Below, one piece after another: positions 1 to 12,111 of a stretch of 64,000 nt of DNA (position 1 is its first letter; the number at the start of each line of letters is the position of its first letter). Position numbers and translations under genes: made by a program. The stretch covers positions 1,521,771 through 1,585,770 of the forward strand of contig KN832557.1 in the NCBI GenBank assembly GCA_000827205.1. The letters are read 5' to 3'. Under the pieces are notes generated by a model. It saw only the letters and a program-made list of their open reading frames with translations, was not told the origin of the DNA and ran no database searches. Source of the DNA: Plicaturopsis crispa FD-325 SS-3 (taxonomy: Eukaryota; Basidiomycota; Agaricomycetes; Amylocorticiales; Amylocorticiaceae).

Positions 1-1
1 T

Positions 2-2286
2 GATTGTAGAGATGCTTCCAGCGTAACCGCAATCTACATTCAGCTTGGTGCGAGATTCGATGACGACGCGGATAGCATACGGTGCGCACGATATTCTCCC
101 TATTGTTATCATCGTCATGTTCTAACACTAGTCTAGCAAAGCTTTTGAACAGAAACCGTTGGTGTTTTTGCGACGTGCAGATGGCACAGACCCGGGGAGA
201 TGGATGCCCTTGTCTAAGTGTTTTTGGGACGGTCCGCTGTCAATACTCTCCAAAGCCCGGCTCAAGGCATTCTTCTCGGATTCTTCACTCCGAGAATTTT
301 TCGCAGACAAGTTAGGGGTCCAAAACGCGCCCCGAGCTTTGATTGTAGACGATCTGAAGGATGTTGCGGGCCTTTGGCGAGATAAAGTCCTTCCACGGGA
401 AGTCGTTTCTCAAGTCAAGGGCTTACTCTGCGACATCAGTAACGAAATTGGCGATTCGCCACAAACGGCTTCGCGAGATTTTGGCGCCCTTCGCGATCTG
501 GCCATCTTTCCAGCCCACACAAAGCTGGGAACCGTGCTGTTACCTTTGAATCAGCTCTACGTGCCAACATTTCCCTCCAATCACAAACTCAACGAAGTGT
601 TCACGCCACTAGTGCCTTTGTTGGAGGCATCATCGACAGATATTAATCGTCTTGACGCGTTGTTGCGTTCCGAGGTATTCCGGGAGTGCGTACGCTTCCT
701 TGCATTCGCTGCTACCAGCGACACAGTGCCGTCTGGACCGCCCATATTTGACACTGCGTTGACACAACAATTTGCAAGAAGGGTCGAATTCTTCGAGAGG
801 TGCGTTCTTATCTCCGTTCCCAATCCAGTTTGTTGATGCTGAACAATACACAGAATAATACACCACGACATTTTGAAGAGGACGCGCAACAAGTCGGGCT
901 GTGAGCAGCTCTTCACGCAACTACACAACCTCAAAATCTCGCGGGTAGAGTCTCTGGAACAGAAACTCTGTCTTGAGAGTCATATCGTACCATTCAAGGT
1001 ACCCTCCCACACGGAATGCGATGAGCACCAACTTTCGATATTGCTCAGTAACAGCGACCCGAAAGGCGATGATTTCTCAGTCATCGCGGAGCTAAGCACA
1101 TTGCTGGGAATCAGTAAAGATAAGCTTAACAGTGTCGTGTATATGCCACCTGACAATGTGAGGCGATACCTGGATGACGCAGGGATCGCTGAGCTCGGAA
1201 CCTCGGGTGCTTCTGGGCTTTCTTCCATGGAAAGTACACTCTCCGACGCGTATACACGCCCAGCCTCTGGCCCTAGTATGGGAACATCGAGTGCTGCGAA
1301 CGAGGAAGTACTGCCTCCGATTTTAGCGCCCATAAAACGGGCTCACCAGATCGAAATTGGCACTTTCGACGAACTTGCTCAGGCTGCATCGCAATCTGGC
1401 CCGGGCATGATACACAAGGGGGCTTCAGCGTCCTTCGCACGACAAGACATCGGGGACCTTCTCCGTTATGCACCAACATCTGCCGCGGTCACTATTACTC
1501 CCACTACGCGCAAGTCCACGCCCTTGTCCGACAGTGGGCAAGAGTCAACACGTGCTTCATTGACTACTAGTACTAGTAGTTCGATGCTGGCGCAGTCCCG
1601 AAATGAAGATGTCACGGAATTCGACCGCGAGAATGGTATCCGTGGAGAATGTTTCGTGAGTGCCCCTCTTCGCATCAAATTATCTATATTGCTCAACACC
1701 ATTGCGCTTCAGATTTACGCCATGTTACGGGACGTGTACAAGTTGCCCAACTTCGACGAGAACAACTGGACAAGTGAGCTTCGCGGTTGTGTCCCAGAAT
1801 TCAGACCGCAGGAACCAAATTTCAAAGCGCTCGCCGACTTTGAGTACGCCGACACCCGAGGCATTTTAACCGGTATTCTTTATGGGCCAGACAGACGAGT
1901 AGCATGGAAAGATTGTTGGCCAGTATATCACCTGGAGGTGAAATCTACTTCAGGTGCAGCGCGACTTCCATTCCACATGAGTGCGCATCAAATGGATATC
2001 GTTAGTAGCATCCTCTCATTTCTGGTAGACAGCCACGTTAACGAATGTGACCCAATAGGCGTTGAACTTGGCGACAAGAGCTTCGGATGTCATACCCGCA
2101 CAAGTGTATGTGCTTCTACGCGTCTCTGGCGTGCGTTCACCGCAGCCCTCACTAGCCATCTATGTGGACCTTTTCAATGCGTTACACAACGGGGAGCTCA
2201 GGATTGTCTCTGACGTGCAGGTGGTACTTGGCGATTCTTTGGAGTCCGCTAGCGAGACGAAGGACGTAGATATGGACGTATCATGA
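2..2286 (+). CDS. Protein with C-terminal NO VEIN-like (DUF3883-type) domain, 3' part
   Basis: The 5' end lies outside the window. Exons read as 2-81, 137-799, 881-1655, 1713-2046 and 2105-2286, with introns of 34-81 bp class and in-frame joins giving 677 residues plus stop. The last third carries the recognisable part: RGECFIYAML, then NNWTSELRG, then YHLEVKSTSG, then a helix and ELYVLLRVSGV, which is the order seen in the NO VEIN C-terminal domain, a restriction-endonuclease-like fold. The part before it resembles the helical/disordered body of large fungal proteins that carry an HSP90-like ATPase N-terminus of the sacsin/NO VEIN type; that half is outside the window, so this is inference. 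The 2047 donor (GTGACC) is weak but restores the domain frame. Function unknown; a nuclease activity is not shown. Confidence 0.62.
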
Positions 2287-2355
2287 GTATATTTACATAG
2301 GCTACAAACTACAAAGCTGTGTCGATGACATTACATGTTCTTCTTCCGTGGCGGC
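2287..2355. other. 69 bp convergent gap between two stop codons
   Basis: Only 69 bp separate the stop of the NO VEIN-like gene (+) from the proposed stop of the CCCH gene (-). The two 3' untranslated regions must overlap if each is of ordinary length. No AATAAA is seen on either strand in the gap. Confidence 0.5.
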
Positions 2356-3942
2356 CTAAGCAAACAGCAAGGAGCGGTCAGCGGGGCCAAATCCCGTCCA
2401 GCTCTGATTATCAGATGCCGTCGTTAGTAATAGTCAATGCAGTTTGTCAATGCAGTTTCAAACAGTTTGCGTGACACACCTTTTCGGCCCGATGCGACGA
2501 GGACCCAGTAGCTACACCGTTGAGCTGGTCAGCCAGAGAGGCACTGTCCTTGCTCTTGACGACGACCGTGACTCGGCGGGCATGTCCGCGCTGATACTCT
2601 GGCGGGCGGTAAGGAGCTTCGGGAGTGACGGTGATCGTTGTAGCCGGTACAGTCGGTAAACGGGGGTGGGCGTCATTGGTCTTGTTGCTCCGAGGAAATG
2701 TCCAATCCAACTTGAGTTCTCCGATCGTGGACTTGAGGGGGGAGATATCGGAAACAGAGCGCACATCACTCTCGATTTTAGGTGGAGGGGATTTGAAGTT
2801 CGGGTTGGGCTCCCCGGACGAAGGCGGAAAAGGCGCTCCAACAGCGTGGGGTCGGTCGATCGACAACGCAGGACGGACAGGCGCCGCAGCTTTCGGGGCA
2901 ACGGGGAAGCTAGATCCAATGCTCACGTACGAGTTCGTGAAGTAGGTCGTTCCTTTGATGACAACCGGAGCGTTCGCAGTCGCCGCGCAAGAGTCAGGCG
3001 AGGAAGAAGGTCCAGTGACGGGGCATGGGAGGGTGGAAGCTGACGAGGCCGTCTGACCTGGGACAGGATGCTGATACGGACACCCACGCTGTACACAGGC
3101 CGCCCATTGCAGGCAAGGAGTGTATTTGATGACTACAATGATGCGAATGGTCAATTTCGGTGTTCCTCGCGACGGAAAGAAAAGACGAACAAGGCCTGAT
3201 ATCCATCGGATGGGAAAACTTGCACTGGGAGACAGGGCAGCCGCCCTGGACCCAAGACCAGCAATGCGTAGGCTGTTTGGTAGGGACTCTACTGGCCCCA
3301 CCGTTCGCAGGAACATACCTGACGTCCCGAAATCCGCCAGACAGGGATACAGATATTTCAGGCTTGAGTGAGAGGTCGTGGATGCTATGGAAACTAGTGA
3401 GTACCGTTAATGTTACGTTCAAAAAGGCTGAACGTACAAATTGCATTGGTCGCCCAGTGGACACCATCCGTTGTGCTTGACGAAATGCCTGCAGGGAGCG
3501 GTCCTCCACGAGATAGGCTTCATGTTTGGGCCCAGGTTGTTCCTCGCATCCGGTTTGTGAACCAGATTGACAGTGTCAGAAGTTGCCAAGGGACGGGTGT
3601 TCAAGGAAGCAAAAGGCGTGTTGGTGCCAGGGAGAAGTGCGACAGTCGACGGATGTATGAACCTGCAATTGTCGCCTCGTGGACATCTCCCAAATGCAAA
3701 CCGATGACACAGGGCCGCTATTGACATAGGCCGCGCGTTAACAGCGCTCCGTTCGTACCATATGAAGCTGAGCACTCACTGCGATGATTTTCGTCGGGGG
3801 TTGCCTGGTGCGCGACGACAGACATAGGCGTTGGACGGTCGGAGGTAGGTAGATGCGAGGGCCTGAGTGCTGCAGGACCGCCCATAGTATGCCGACGAGA
3901 CCGGGGGACCTTTGGCGTACCGTTGTGAGAGGCTAGAGACAT
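2356..3942 (-). CDS. CCCH zinc-finger protein with four fingers
   Basis: Translation starts at the ATG at 3942 (MSLASHNGTPKV). Four CCCH fingers are visible: CHRFAFGRCPRGDNCRFIH; a second, CRHFVKHNGWCPLGDQCNFIH, which is completed only after removing the intron that ends just before the IH codons; CWSWVQGGCPVSQCKFSH; and CLQWAACVQRGCPYQH. The C-terminal half is Pro/Ser-rich and disordered. CCCH fingers usually bind AU-rich RNA, so a role in mRNA turnover or processing is likely but unproven. The last intron contains a TACTAAC branch site and leads to a short final exon with TAG at 2356-2358; an alternative later acceptor would lengthen the tail. A TATA box lies about 90 bp upstream of the ATG. 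The best name is simply a multi-CCCH protein; orthology to a known family was not resolved. Confidence 0.72.
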
Positions 3943-5053
3943 AGCGCAGGAGGTTGAGTTAAACAGAGCTAAGACAGAATAGAGGATCGAGGTGCTCGGG
4001 AGCTGCTTTAAATTGAAGGGACATGCTGAGTATATATAGCATCGGGCCACCAGGGGGCGCCTTTACACGCGATGTCCGAGCAACGCCAAAGAGACAAAGC
4101 CCAAAGCGACCCCAAGCGACGGTGGACCAAGGGACAATGGCGTGAAATTGTGGCTGTGCCGGAAGAAGTACAATGGGCCATCGCGCGGACACCCTGTCCA
4201 CTGTGACGCCCGTGCAGTGGACCGACGGCGCCAGCACTGATGCCCTTGTCATTGAAATTGCGTGGCGTTCTCGACATGTCACGATGAAGACTTCACAAAT
4301 AAGGTGAAGTCCGCGGCAATGAAGCCGTGAAATAGATTGCGTCGAAAGATTCTACTGAAGGTCCAAGCATCGATAGTGAGACCGTGTCTACAAGGATATG
4401 GAGAAAGGGCTCACAAACGAATTCTTTCGCCTGTTCGCCATGGCTAGTTTGCTGGGAGGACGATCAGACCGATTCGAATGGCTATACTTAACACATAGTA
4501 TGCCAACACGAGGGCCTGAGAGATAGAAAACGGGAAGAGTGGAATGCAAGGCGAGGTGTGAACAGCCATCTGGATGCACGACCGGTCCCAAGTCAAATGT
4601 GCGCGACATATGGTGAAGGTGAGCTGTCGAAGTGAAGCGCCAGGAGGAGAGAATCAGACCGCAACACGATCAGGGGATGCGACACAACGCATATGCTTTA
4701 GTGCGTAAGCTTTCATGGATAGTAGAATGAGCTATGCTTACCTCCTTCCTTCATACTTTGACACGCCCTCTCTCACCAAACAGGAGAGAACAGCGCAGAA
4801 GAGCATAGATTCCGTATAACCTGTACACACCAGCAAAAAAGGAGTCCATGCATGGGATGGGTATACAAGAAAGGCAGCACAAATACATAATCTATAATAA
4901 AGATGAGCAGAAAACAGCAATGATGACAACGAGAGTGCAGTGACACTGGCAGGCCGGTCATGTGTCAGTGGGCGCAGGTGGATTGATCACCGGAGACGTA
5001 CTGGATCAGATTGTATAGGCTACATCGGCGTAAAACGCATCGAATTCCCGAAT
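3943..5053. other. Intergenic region, 1.1 kb
   Basis: It holds the CCCH promoter at its left end and the 3' flank of the next minus-strand gene at its right end. Open frames here are short, have no splice partners and show no familiar motif. I see no repeat, RNA gene or element. Confidence 0.5.
4031..4038 (-). promoter_or_regulatory. TATA box of the CCCH zinc-finger gene
   Basis: TATATATA sits about 90 bp upstream of the ATG at 3942, at the usual fungal distance, with no other gene start nearby. It is seen in the sequence; use as a promoter is inferred. Confidence 0.55.
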
Positions 5054-6866
5054 TCACGATGGCAGCGACATGTCCTGAGTCTGGATGTGGACGCCCATGC
5101 CATCGAATGTCTCTGCCATGGGATGCATGCGCTTGCGCGGTGCAAACACTGGGGAGAGGACTAGATTTCAACGGTTAGCGAGGGCGGTCGATGGACGCAT
5201 ATTGGCGCAGATCACACATACCTTGCCATCAGCTCGTGCATCCAAGCGAATGATAAGGGGAGTTGTGTTTCAGAAGGACAAGACGGTCATCGGACTTACT
5301 TTGCAGCTGCTCCGCATGTTCCCATTCTCGCGAGTGTTTGCGACTAGCGGCAAGCTGATGATCTTGAAATGCTTGAGCGTGAGCATGGTTCTATAAGTGC
5401 TCGTGCTCAGCATCACCCGCAGATTGGAGGACAGGAGTAAATGCTAACCGCGAGCTGGAACTCCGGACTTGCGTCCATATACATGGCGGGTGGATCGGGT
5501 TCAGGCCAGCCATGGGCGCCGTTCCCGTTGTCCGCGGTCGACCGCATTGCCTCAACAGGGTGCCGGTGTTGCCGGTGAATAGCCTACAAGAAAATTAAAA
5601 GATGGCCAAGGCCGAGATGAGGCGCATCAATTACCTCGTGATGGTTCGTGGGCGGCGTTTGATGCTCCTCAAGAGACGCCGAGGATTGCCTGGATGACAT
5701 ATCTAGGGAAGGCACCGGCGAGTAAGCAGAATGCGGTGTGAGGGCGACTCCGATGCATACCTGCGGAAGACTGACTATGGGAAAGAAGCACGGCCACTGG
5801 AATAGAACGGATGAGAAAATCACTTCATGAAACGTAGGACAAAACTCTCACTCGTGTCATCGCGATGCTTCTCCGCGATTGCAACTTCATGGCGAGCTTG
5901 ACGCTCAGCCTCAAGAAATGCAGAGTATTGTCGAAACATGTCTTGACTGTCCTTCTGGGCGCGATTGAGAGTGTTGCGCGCTTCCCGTAGTTTTTGCACT
6001 GTTTCGACATTAGTGTTGAACTTGAAGAGTCTGATATACGTAGCGTACTGGCAGCGTGCGCGGTTTGTAATAAAGACTCCCGGTTTTGCGCCGAGTAGGA
6101 TATAGAAGAATTCCTTGGGCGGCGAGTACCGTTCGGCATCTCAGGTGGAAAGAAATTTGCGTTGTTAGGATCGGGCACGGCGTCTGTCGATGGGCGTGAG
6201 TCACGCATTCGCGTTCGTACGCGAGACTCTCAAGTACGCACCTCGCAAAGACGGGTCGCCGACATCGCCTAGTTCTGGTACATCCGGAGAAACAGAGCCG
6301 ATGCCTTCGTCGCCATGTATAGTGCGTTGTTCCTGGGGCGCATTACGCAGCCGTGGATTGTGAGCGATTCCAGCGTTATGCCGTTCGATGAATTTTGCGA
6401 GAAAAGGTAAGTCAGCGTCGTCGGGCATCACGTATGGTGGCCCTATTGCAAAGTTAGATGCATTACAAAGGGTAGCACTTCCGATAAACTCACCTACGAT
6501 ATCGCCCTTTTGCATTAAAAGCTCAAGGTGCGACATGACTTTATCCTTTAGTTGCTGTAACCATTCGTGCAGTTCCATATGATCTTGATCGGCGCGAGCA
6601 TCGTAGTCCTGCCGTCTCCTCGCCTTCCGCCAGTATGTCTTGGTCAATTTGAGCGCACGGTTGACCTCGCTGTCGAGGATGCGATACCAATCGCTCGCCT
6701 GGCGATTCAATCGCACGGCGAGGACACCGGGCTGAACGCGTAACTGCAGGACTGCTCTGCCCTCGTTATCGGGCTGTCCGAGGACGCCTTTCTGACCTTG
6801 GTTGCCCCGAGTCGCCCCCCGCGACACGTTCCCGAGTTCGGGCCAAGGCAAGTCGTCGGTAAGCAT
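5054..6866 (-). CDS. Basidiomycete protein of unknown function with helical and coiled-coil segments
   Basis: The start used is the ATG at 6866 (MLTDDLPWPELG), because the longer open frame upstream begins only with GTG. A 5' exon around 7000-7300 is possible: an acceptor CTCAG lies just before the codons for PFFDFPVF. The N-terminal 150 residues are helical and highly charged (RALKLTKTYWRKARRRQDYD). After several introns comes a coiled-coil exon at about 5872-6003 (KLREARNTLNRAQKDSQ then FLEAERQARHEVAIAEKHRD), then Ser/Pro-rich exons and a short last exon ending MHPMAETFDGMGVHIQTQDM with stop at 5054-5056. Small exons and short introns make exact borders approximate. I recognise no family. 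The coiled coil suggests a scaffold or transcription-associated protein, but that is only inference. Confidence 0.5.
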
Positions 6867-7435
6867 GAAGACGGGGAAATCGAAAAACGGAGACCTGAGA
6901 AACGGGAGCGCCACAGGGGATGCAGGTTAGGATGTGGTCGTAATAAAGGCAAGGGTCTGATGCATAGTTCCTCGATAACTTATAAGTCTCAACCTCCCAG
7001 TCCGACGACGCTGCTCCTAGATACCACACTGATCCCATCACAAAAACGTATCATTTCGTCTCTTCCGGCAAAATACCCCAAAATCTGCATACCCCATGAC
7101 TTATCAGGCGGTCTTTCTGCCCAAAAGGACCTTTTCTCTGTGTCAATTTTTGAGTTTACCTCCAGACTCGCACTTTTTTCCAGATCCGCGAACGTTCTCT
7201 GAGAGATCGGCGACACAAGGTAAACCTGGTAAAGGAACGTCGGGATCATGCAAACGACCTGAACCGAGAGGTCTTTCTGGAGATCTCCCAGACATCATTA
7301 TCATAAGCTATGTAAGTTGTAGCAGGGCTAGCTGACTGAACCTACACGCATCTCGATGGCTTGGTCCAAGTTCGTCTTGTTCACTGATGTCTGCACAAAA
7401 CATATAGGCGCGCACCCCCAGTACTTATACCCAGC
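6867..7435. other. Gap with possible 5' exon of the unknown minus-strand gene
   Basis: A minus-strand frame starting with ATG near 7303 reads MMSGRSPERPLGSGRLHDP and can be followed by splice-like signals towards 6895. This could be the true first exon of the gene ending at 5054. The evidence is weak because several joins are possible. The left 60 bp near 7436 are the 3' flank of the aldehyde dehydrogenase gene, including nothing else recognisable. Confidence 0.3.
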
Positions 7436-9750
7436 TTAGGCAGTGAAGTTCACTCCCTGTGCCAGCGGTGCCTCGTCCGAGAAGTTGATGGTGCAGGCGC
7501 TCCACCTAACGTACTGCTTCCAGGCATCACCACCCGACTCGCGACCCCTGTAAACACGCGCAGTGAGTCCACGAAAATCTCGCCCACGTTCATCAGCGTG
7601 CACTTACCATCCTGTACTCTGGAAGCGAGAGGCACCAGCGTAAATGCTTAATCTGTGAAAATAGGTAGATTTCGACAAACCTTATTCCCACCGAAAGCCG
7701 CACCAATCTCTGCTCCGCTTGTACCGACATTCACCTGATATCTTGCAGCGTGAGCAGACGTTATAAAGACGCACGCAGACGACGACGAACATTAACGATA
7801 CCGGTATCTGACCCAGACGGTCCTATCCATTTCCCAACGTTCCGTAAATCACGCGTCCATAGACTGCTCGACAATCCTTGTGGCACGGCGTTATTCCAAT
7901 CAATGGCCTGTTCAATATCATCAAATATCGCAACGTTCAGTATCGGTGCGAAGGTTTCCGTGCTCCAGATGTGATCCGCTGGGTTAGTCGACCTTGGTAT
8001 CGCGATGGTGGGTTTTACGAAGTTTCCTTGCGTTAGGGCGCCCTGATCATAGCGCTCGCCGCCAGTGAGTATGTCAGCACCTGCCGTACGCAAGCGCTGA
8101 ATTGCATTTGCATATACTTCGAGTCCAGACTTTGCGTGCAATGGCCCCAGCAGGGTATCCTGGACGAGTGGGTCGCCAACACGAACAGTCGAGTACGCAC
8201 TCTGGAGACGTGAGAGGAACTCGTCGGCTATGGATCGGTGGACATAGAGTCGTCGGGTAGATGTGCTGTGAATCATATTGAGAGCAGCTTGGCATATCAG
8301 AAAAATAATTTCTCTTACCAGCGCTGGCCTGCGGTACCAACCGCTCCGAAGAACACAGCGGGAACCGCCAGAGACAGATCCGCGTCGGGCATGATGATCG
8401 ATGCTGATAACAGACGGCCGTTCATGAGAAAATGTCCAGACAGTTCCTCGAGGCGCCCCAGGCAAGCACATGCGCTATTAACGTACCATTATTACCACCC
8501 AATTCTAATATCACCTTCCCGAACTTGTGTTGCACTGCCTTCCCTACCGTGCGACCAACAGCTTCGCTCCCTGTGAAAGAGACTGCGGACAGAATAGAAA
8601 GATGAAAATGAAAATTGGTTAGCTGATGGCGCGTACGACACGTGATAGCAAGTAGATCACTGCACCCAAGTCGACACCCCTGCTTTCTACAATTGCAGCG
8701 CCGGCGTCCTTTCCACCGATGACCAGTCCAGCGATGGCACCCGGTAGATTGTTGGCCTCCAAGACGCCGGTGACTATCTTGGTCACCGCTATAGAACAAA
8801 GCGGGGTAGTAGGGGATGGTTTCCATATCGTGGCGTTGCCCGCCGCAAGCGAAAGTGACAAGTTCCTGTGGTGGTCCACTTCATCATAGGAACTACTCCA
8901 AGGGGACGGGGTCAACCACGTACCAGCCGTAGACTGCGACGGGAAAGTTGAAGGCCGATAAAACAGCGACAACACCGAGGGGGTTTGGCACTGTGGTATC
9001 GCGGTATTTAGTTGATGTGATGTTAGACATTGTGCTGTGCTAAACGCGCCTTCAAGAATAGAATGACCGGGTCTTTCGGACGCGACTACTCTACCGTTCA
9101 TCATCCGTGATAACCCAACCTAGTCAGGCCGGTAACCGTCAGCATAGGTCGCACCTCAAGAGCGAGATTTCGTTTACTGCATAATCACACTGTTACGAAC
9201 GAGATTGTCAGCTGTGCACGCTGTATAGATCCATAGATTTATGCATAATCCAGCTTACGATGTCAATGAACTCCTGAACTTCACCAACACCCTCCGTCTT
9301 GATTTTACCCATTTCCAGCGAAACGAGAGCACCGAGGGCATCCCGCTTTTCCGCTAGGGCCACCCGAATTTGCCGCAATATCTCTCCTCTGCGAGGCGCA
9401 GGGATGGAACGGAACTCGCGTGAAGCCGCTTTGGTATTTTCCAGGGCCTCTTGCAATTCTTCAGGTGTGGCCTGCGTTCCGTTAGTGCTCGTTATTCCCG
9501 GTGACCAACTATCACAGCATAAACTCACTGAGCGAACGCGAGCAAGTATTTCGCCTGTCGTCGGACAGATACTTTCGAATATCTCCCCGCTGCCTTTCCA
9601 CTGTCCGTCATAGACGCCTGGGATCTCTTCGGAGCTCGCGATGTCCAGCGACGCCAGTATTCCAGAGGCTCTGGACGACAGCACCCGCGCGCCAAACGCG
9701 CCTCGACACGCGCCGCGCAGCGTCGGTATGGCCGCCCTCGATAAAATCAT
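7436..9750 (-). CDS. ALDH7A1: Mitochondrial ALDH7-type aldehyde dehydrogenase (antiquitin, alpha-aminoadipic semialdehyde dehydrogenase)
   Basis: The protein oxidises semialdehydes with NAD+, in animals alpha-aminoadipic semialdehyde of lysine breakdown. Family blocks appear in order along the spliced frame: [50 protein letters not shown]-like segment, [76 protein letters not shown] and [12 protein letters not shown]. The glutamate of LELGG and the cysteine of GQRC are the catalytic pair. The Cys codon is split by an intron at 8266-8318. The start is the ATG at 9750, giving an N-terminus ([17 protein letters not shown]) with Arg and no acids, as in a mitochondrial presequence. The upstream extension of the frame begins with TTG and was not used. 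Stop is TAA at 7436-7438. Length and block order match the family closely. Confidence 0.9.
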
Positions 9751-10525
9751 AGTCAATGGTAAGAGTAGACGTTGAGCGGCCAGCAAAGCTCTGTAACGTT
9801 AACGGTTATGATCCGGTGCAGCAGTCGCGCCGCGCCACGATGATCACGGGCACCACGCGACTTGCGCCGGGGTCTCTAGACTGATATCCGTCCAACTACA
9901 TAGTTGGTACAGAGGCACAAGAATCTCAAATTATCGCTACTGATAGGCAAAGAGCTCGCAAAGGCGTTCCAGGGAACATCGCTTAGATTTTGACCGTCTG
10001 ATTTTAGTTCCATATGCGAAAGAACGGCTCAAAACGACGCATCGATGAGTACTGGGGCACATGATGATCTGGGTGTTGACGGCGTCGCAGAGTTAACTGG
10101 ATACGCGCTCAAATCGAACAGCTGTCGCAGCCTACATACGCCACGGGCCACGGCTGGGCTAAGACGGGGCCATCATGATCAATTGGGGGTTCCGAATTTA
10201 GCAGGCGACGATCGTGTGCTCAGTGCTTTGCTCGTGAAGTCGATGGCATTCGATGTACTGGTGTACACGGGAACAGCCTATGGACCAAGAATACCGAGGC
10301 CATAGATACTGAGTGAAACCTGATCAAAGTCAACACCGTATTGAGTACGCACCGGCATTTACAGAATAATCTACTAGCCTTCCATAGATTTACTTAGGAT
10401 TTGATGACAGTCTCGGCGGAGATGGCTAGATGCTACATGCAGGGTCACTGCATGCTGGGGGTATGTGAGCACTGCGATGTCGCGTTGGCAATGATATGAT
10501 GGGGGCTTACGATGGTGTGAAGAAG
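9751..10525. other. Intergenic region between two minus-strand genes
   Basis: It should contain the promoter of the aldehyde dehydrogenase gene and the 3' flank of JIP5. The only long plus-strand open frame (10045-10305) lacks splice context and any motif. Nothing else is recognised. Confidence 0.5.
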
Positions 10526-12111
10526 TTACAGCTCGGCAAAGAACGAAGGATCCGCGTCCACTTGGTTCTTGCCTTTCTTGGCCCTGCCTAGTGCAGACGC
10601 GTCCGCCGAGTCTTTCTGCCGCTTCCGCTTTTTGGCCTTTGGGACATCAGCGTCTGAGTCGTCTTCGTCCTCGTCAACTTCCGACTCTGGTTGAGGCAGT
10701 GGTCTAGACTCGTCGGCTGTACGCTTCACTGTGTTGCCGTTGTCCTCCTGATCCTCCACATGTGTGTCGTCCTCGGCACTCGCCTCCTGGTCCAGTTTTG
10801 AGTTTACGCCATCTTCCTCTTCCACCTCATCATCTTCGTCCTCGAAAACGTCCTTGAGATCAGTCAACCGAAGCACCTCCTCGTGCCCCGCGCTTCCTAC
10901 CCAGCGTCCCTCACCGCCTCGGTCGACCGCAATCCGTTCAACAGGGAACTCTCCATGATCGGCGACAACACCGAGTAGTTTCGTCGGAAACAGCTGAACA
11001 GCACGAAGCAGTCCATCCGAAGAGCCTGTGAGGATGGTCGAACTCGAAGATGGGTACGATGACGGCAGCGCACACAGCGCGTCGATTGAATGTGGATGCC
11101 TATGAAACGCGTGAACATGACATATCTATCATATTAGAAGTCTGCGCACCCTGGGACTCGGTCGACGAGGTCGGCCCATCCACTACGTCCCGGGTGGAAT
11201 ATCGACAGCATGCCGATCTGGGTACCCACGACAATTTTGGAGTCTCTGTACCATATCGGTCCGGTCAAAATGGCAAAGGCCGTACGTGGTATGTACCCGC
11301 ACGCACCCTTTGATGGATACGATAGACAGCAATTCGTCCTCTTGATCTTCGGACTGCGCGAACGGTTCAGTCTTTTTCGACCGCACATCGATCACCGATA
11401 AGGTTCCGTCCCCACTTTTCCGCGGACCACACCGTCAGATGAGCTCGTAGGCATCGCGTCAGGGTTGGGCAGCTCACCTAGTGGTCACCAACTGTTTCTT
11501 ATCTTCCAACCAGAGAAAATCAGATATAAAATCATAATGATGCGTGTAACTCCTTAGGGCATCGGGCTTCCGAGGATCCCAAAGCTGCACAGCGTGTATC
11601 GTTTCGCATGGATGTTTGGCGTATGACGAAGTAGATGTACATACCTTGATGACGCCGTCGTCGTCGCCAGTGCAGAGCATGTGCGGCATGAGACGTTTCA
11701 CGCGATTTATGGGCGAGCTATCCTGTATACATCAGTTTAGTGAAACGCACCGAAAAACAACACGGCCACTCACTCATGGGCACCTGCACGCGTCTCTGTC
11801 ACGGTCCCGGTAGCCGTGTCGATAGTGCTGGGCATGATCTGTGAGTCTCCGCTATAACAGGGTGAAAGCGACGCGACAAACTAAACGCCTTTTCCCTTGC
11901 CGACCGCCCAGAGCTGCGAGCCATCCTCGCTGATGTCGAGACCACGGCAGCTACGTTTGGACGGTTTCAGCGAGAATTTATCGGTGTGTCCGCCCTGCTC
12001 ATCGTAGCCGAAGGCTTTTATTTCGCCGGTGAGGAGGCCGGTGTAAACGGTAGAGTTGTTCGGGTGGAAAACCAAGTCGAAAATTTGCGCTCCTGTGGGT
12101 ATGTCCGGCAT
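10526..12111 (-). CDS. JIP5: WD40 ribosome-biogenesis protein, JIP5/WDR55 family
   Basis: JIP5 is a nucleolar WD-repeat protein needed for making 60S ribosomal subunits. The start is the ATG at 12111 (MPDIPTGAQIFDLVFHPNNS), the usual beginning for this family. WD blades follow: VYTGLLTGEIKAFGYD, CRGLDISEDGSQLWAVG, DTATGTVTETRAGAH, MLCTGDDDGVIKVWDPRK, FLWLEDKKQLVTTSGDGT, SKIVVGTQIGMLSIF, ILTGSSDGLLRAVQLFP and WVGSAGHEEVLRLTDL. The C-terminus is an acidic stretch (FEDEDDEVEEEDG) followed by basic KAKKRKRQKD, a layout known for JIP5. TAA is at 10526-10528. At least four short introns are present; the first (around 11850-11895) has an ambiguous donor. The gene is head to head with IRE1. Confidence 0.88.

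Noticed and set aside
3959-4282. Minus-strand frames upstream of the CCCH gene
   Set aside because: They span the TATA box of that gene and have no motif or splice continuity to it.
6798-7335. Plus-strand frames of 134 and 79 codons
   Set aside because: They overlap likely exons on the minus strand and have no recognisable domain.
10045-10305. 86-codon plus-strand frame between the ALDH7 and JIP5 genes
   Set aside because: No motif, no splice partners and random-looking composition; it lies in ordinary flanking DNA.
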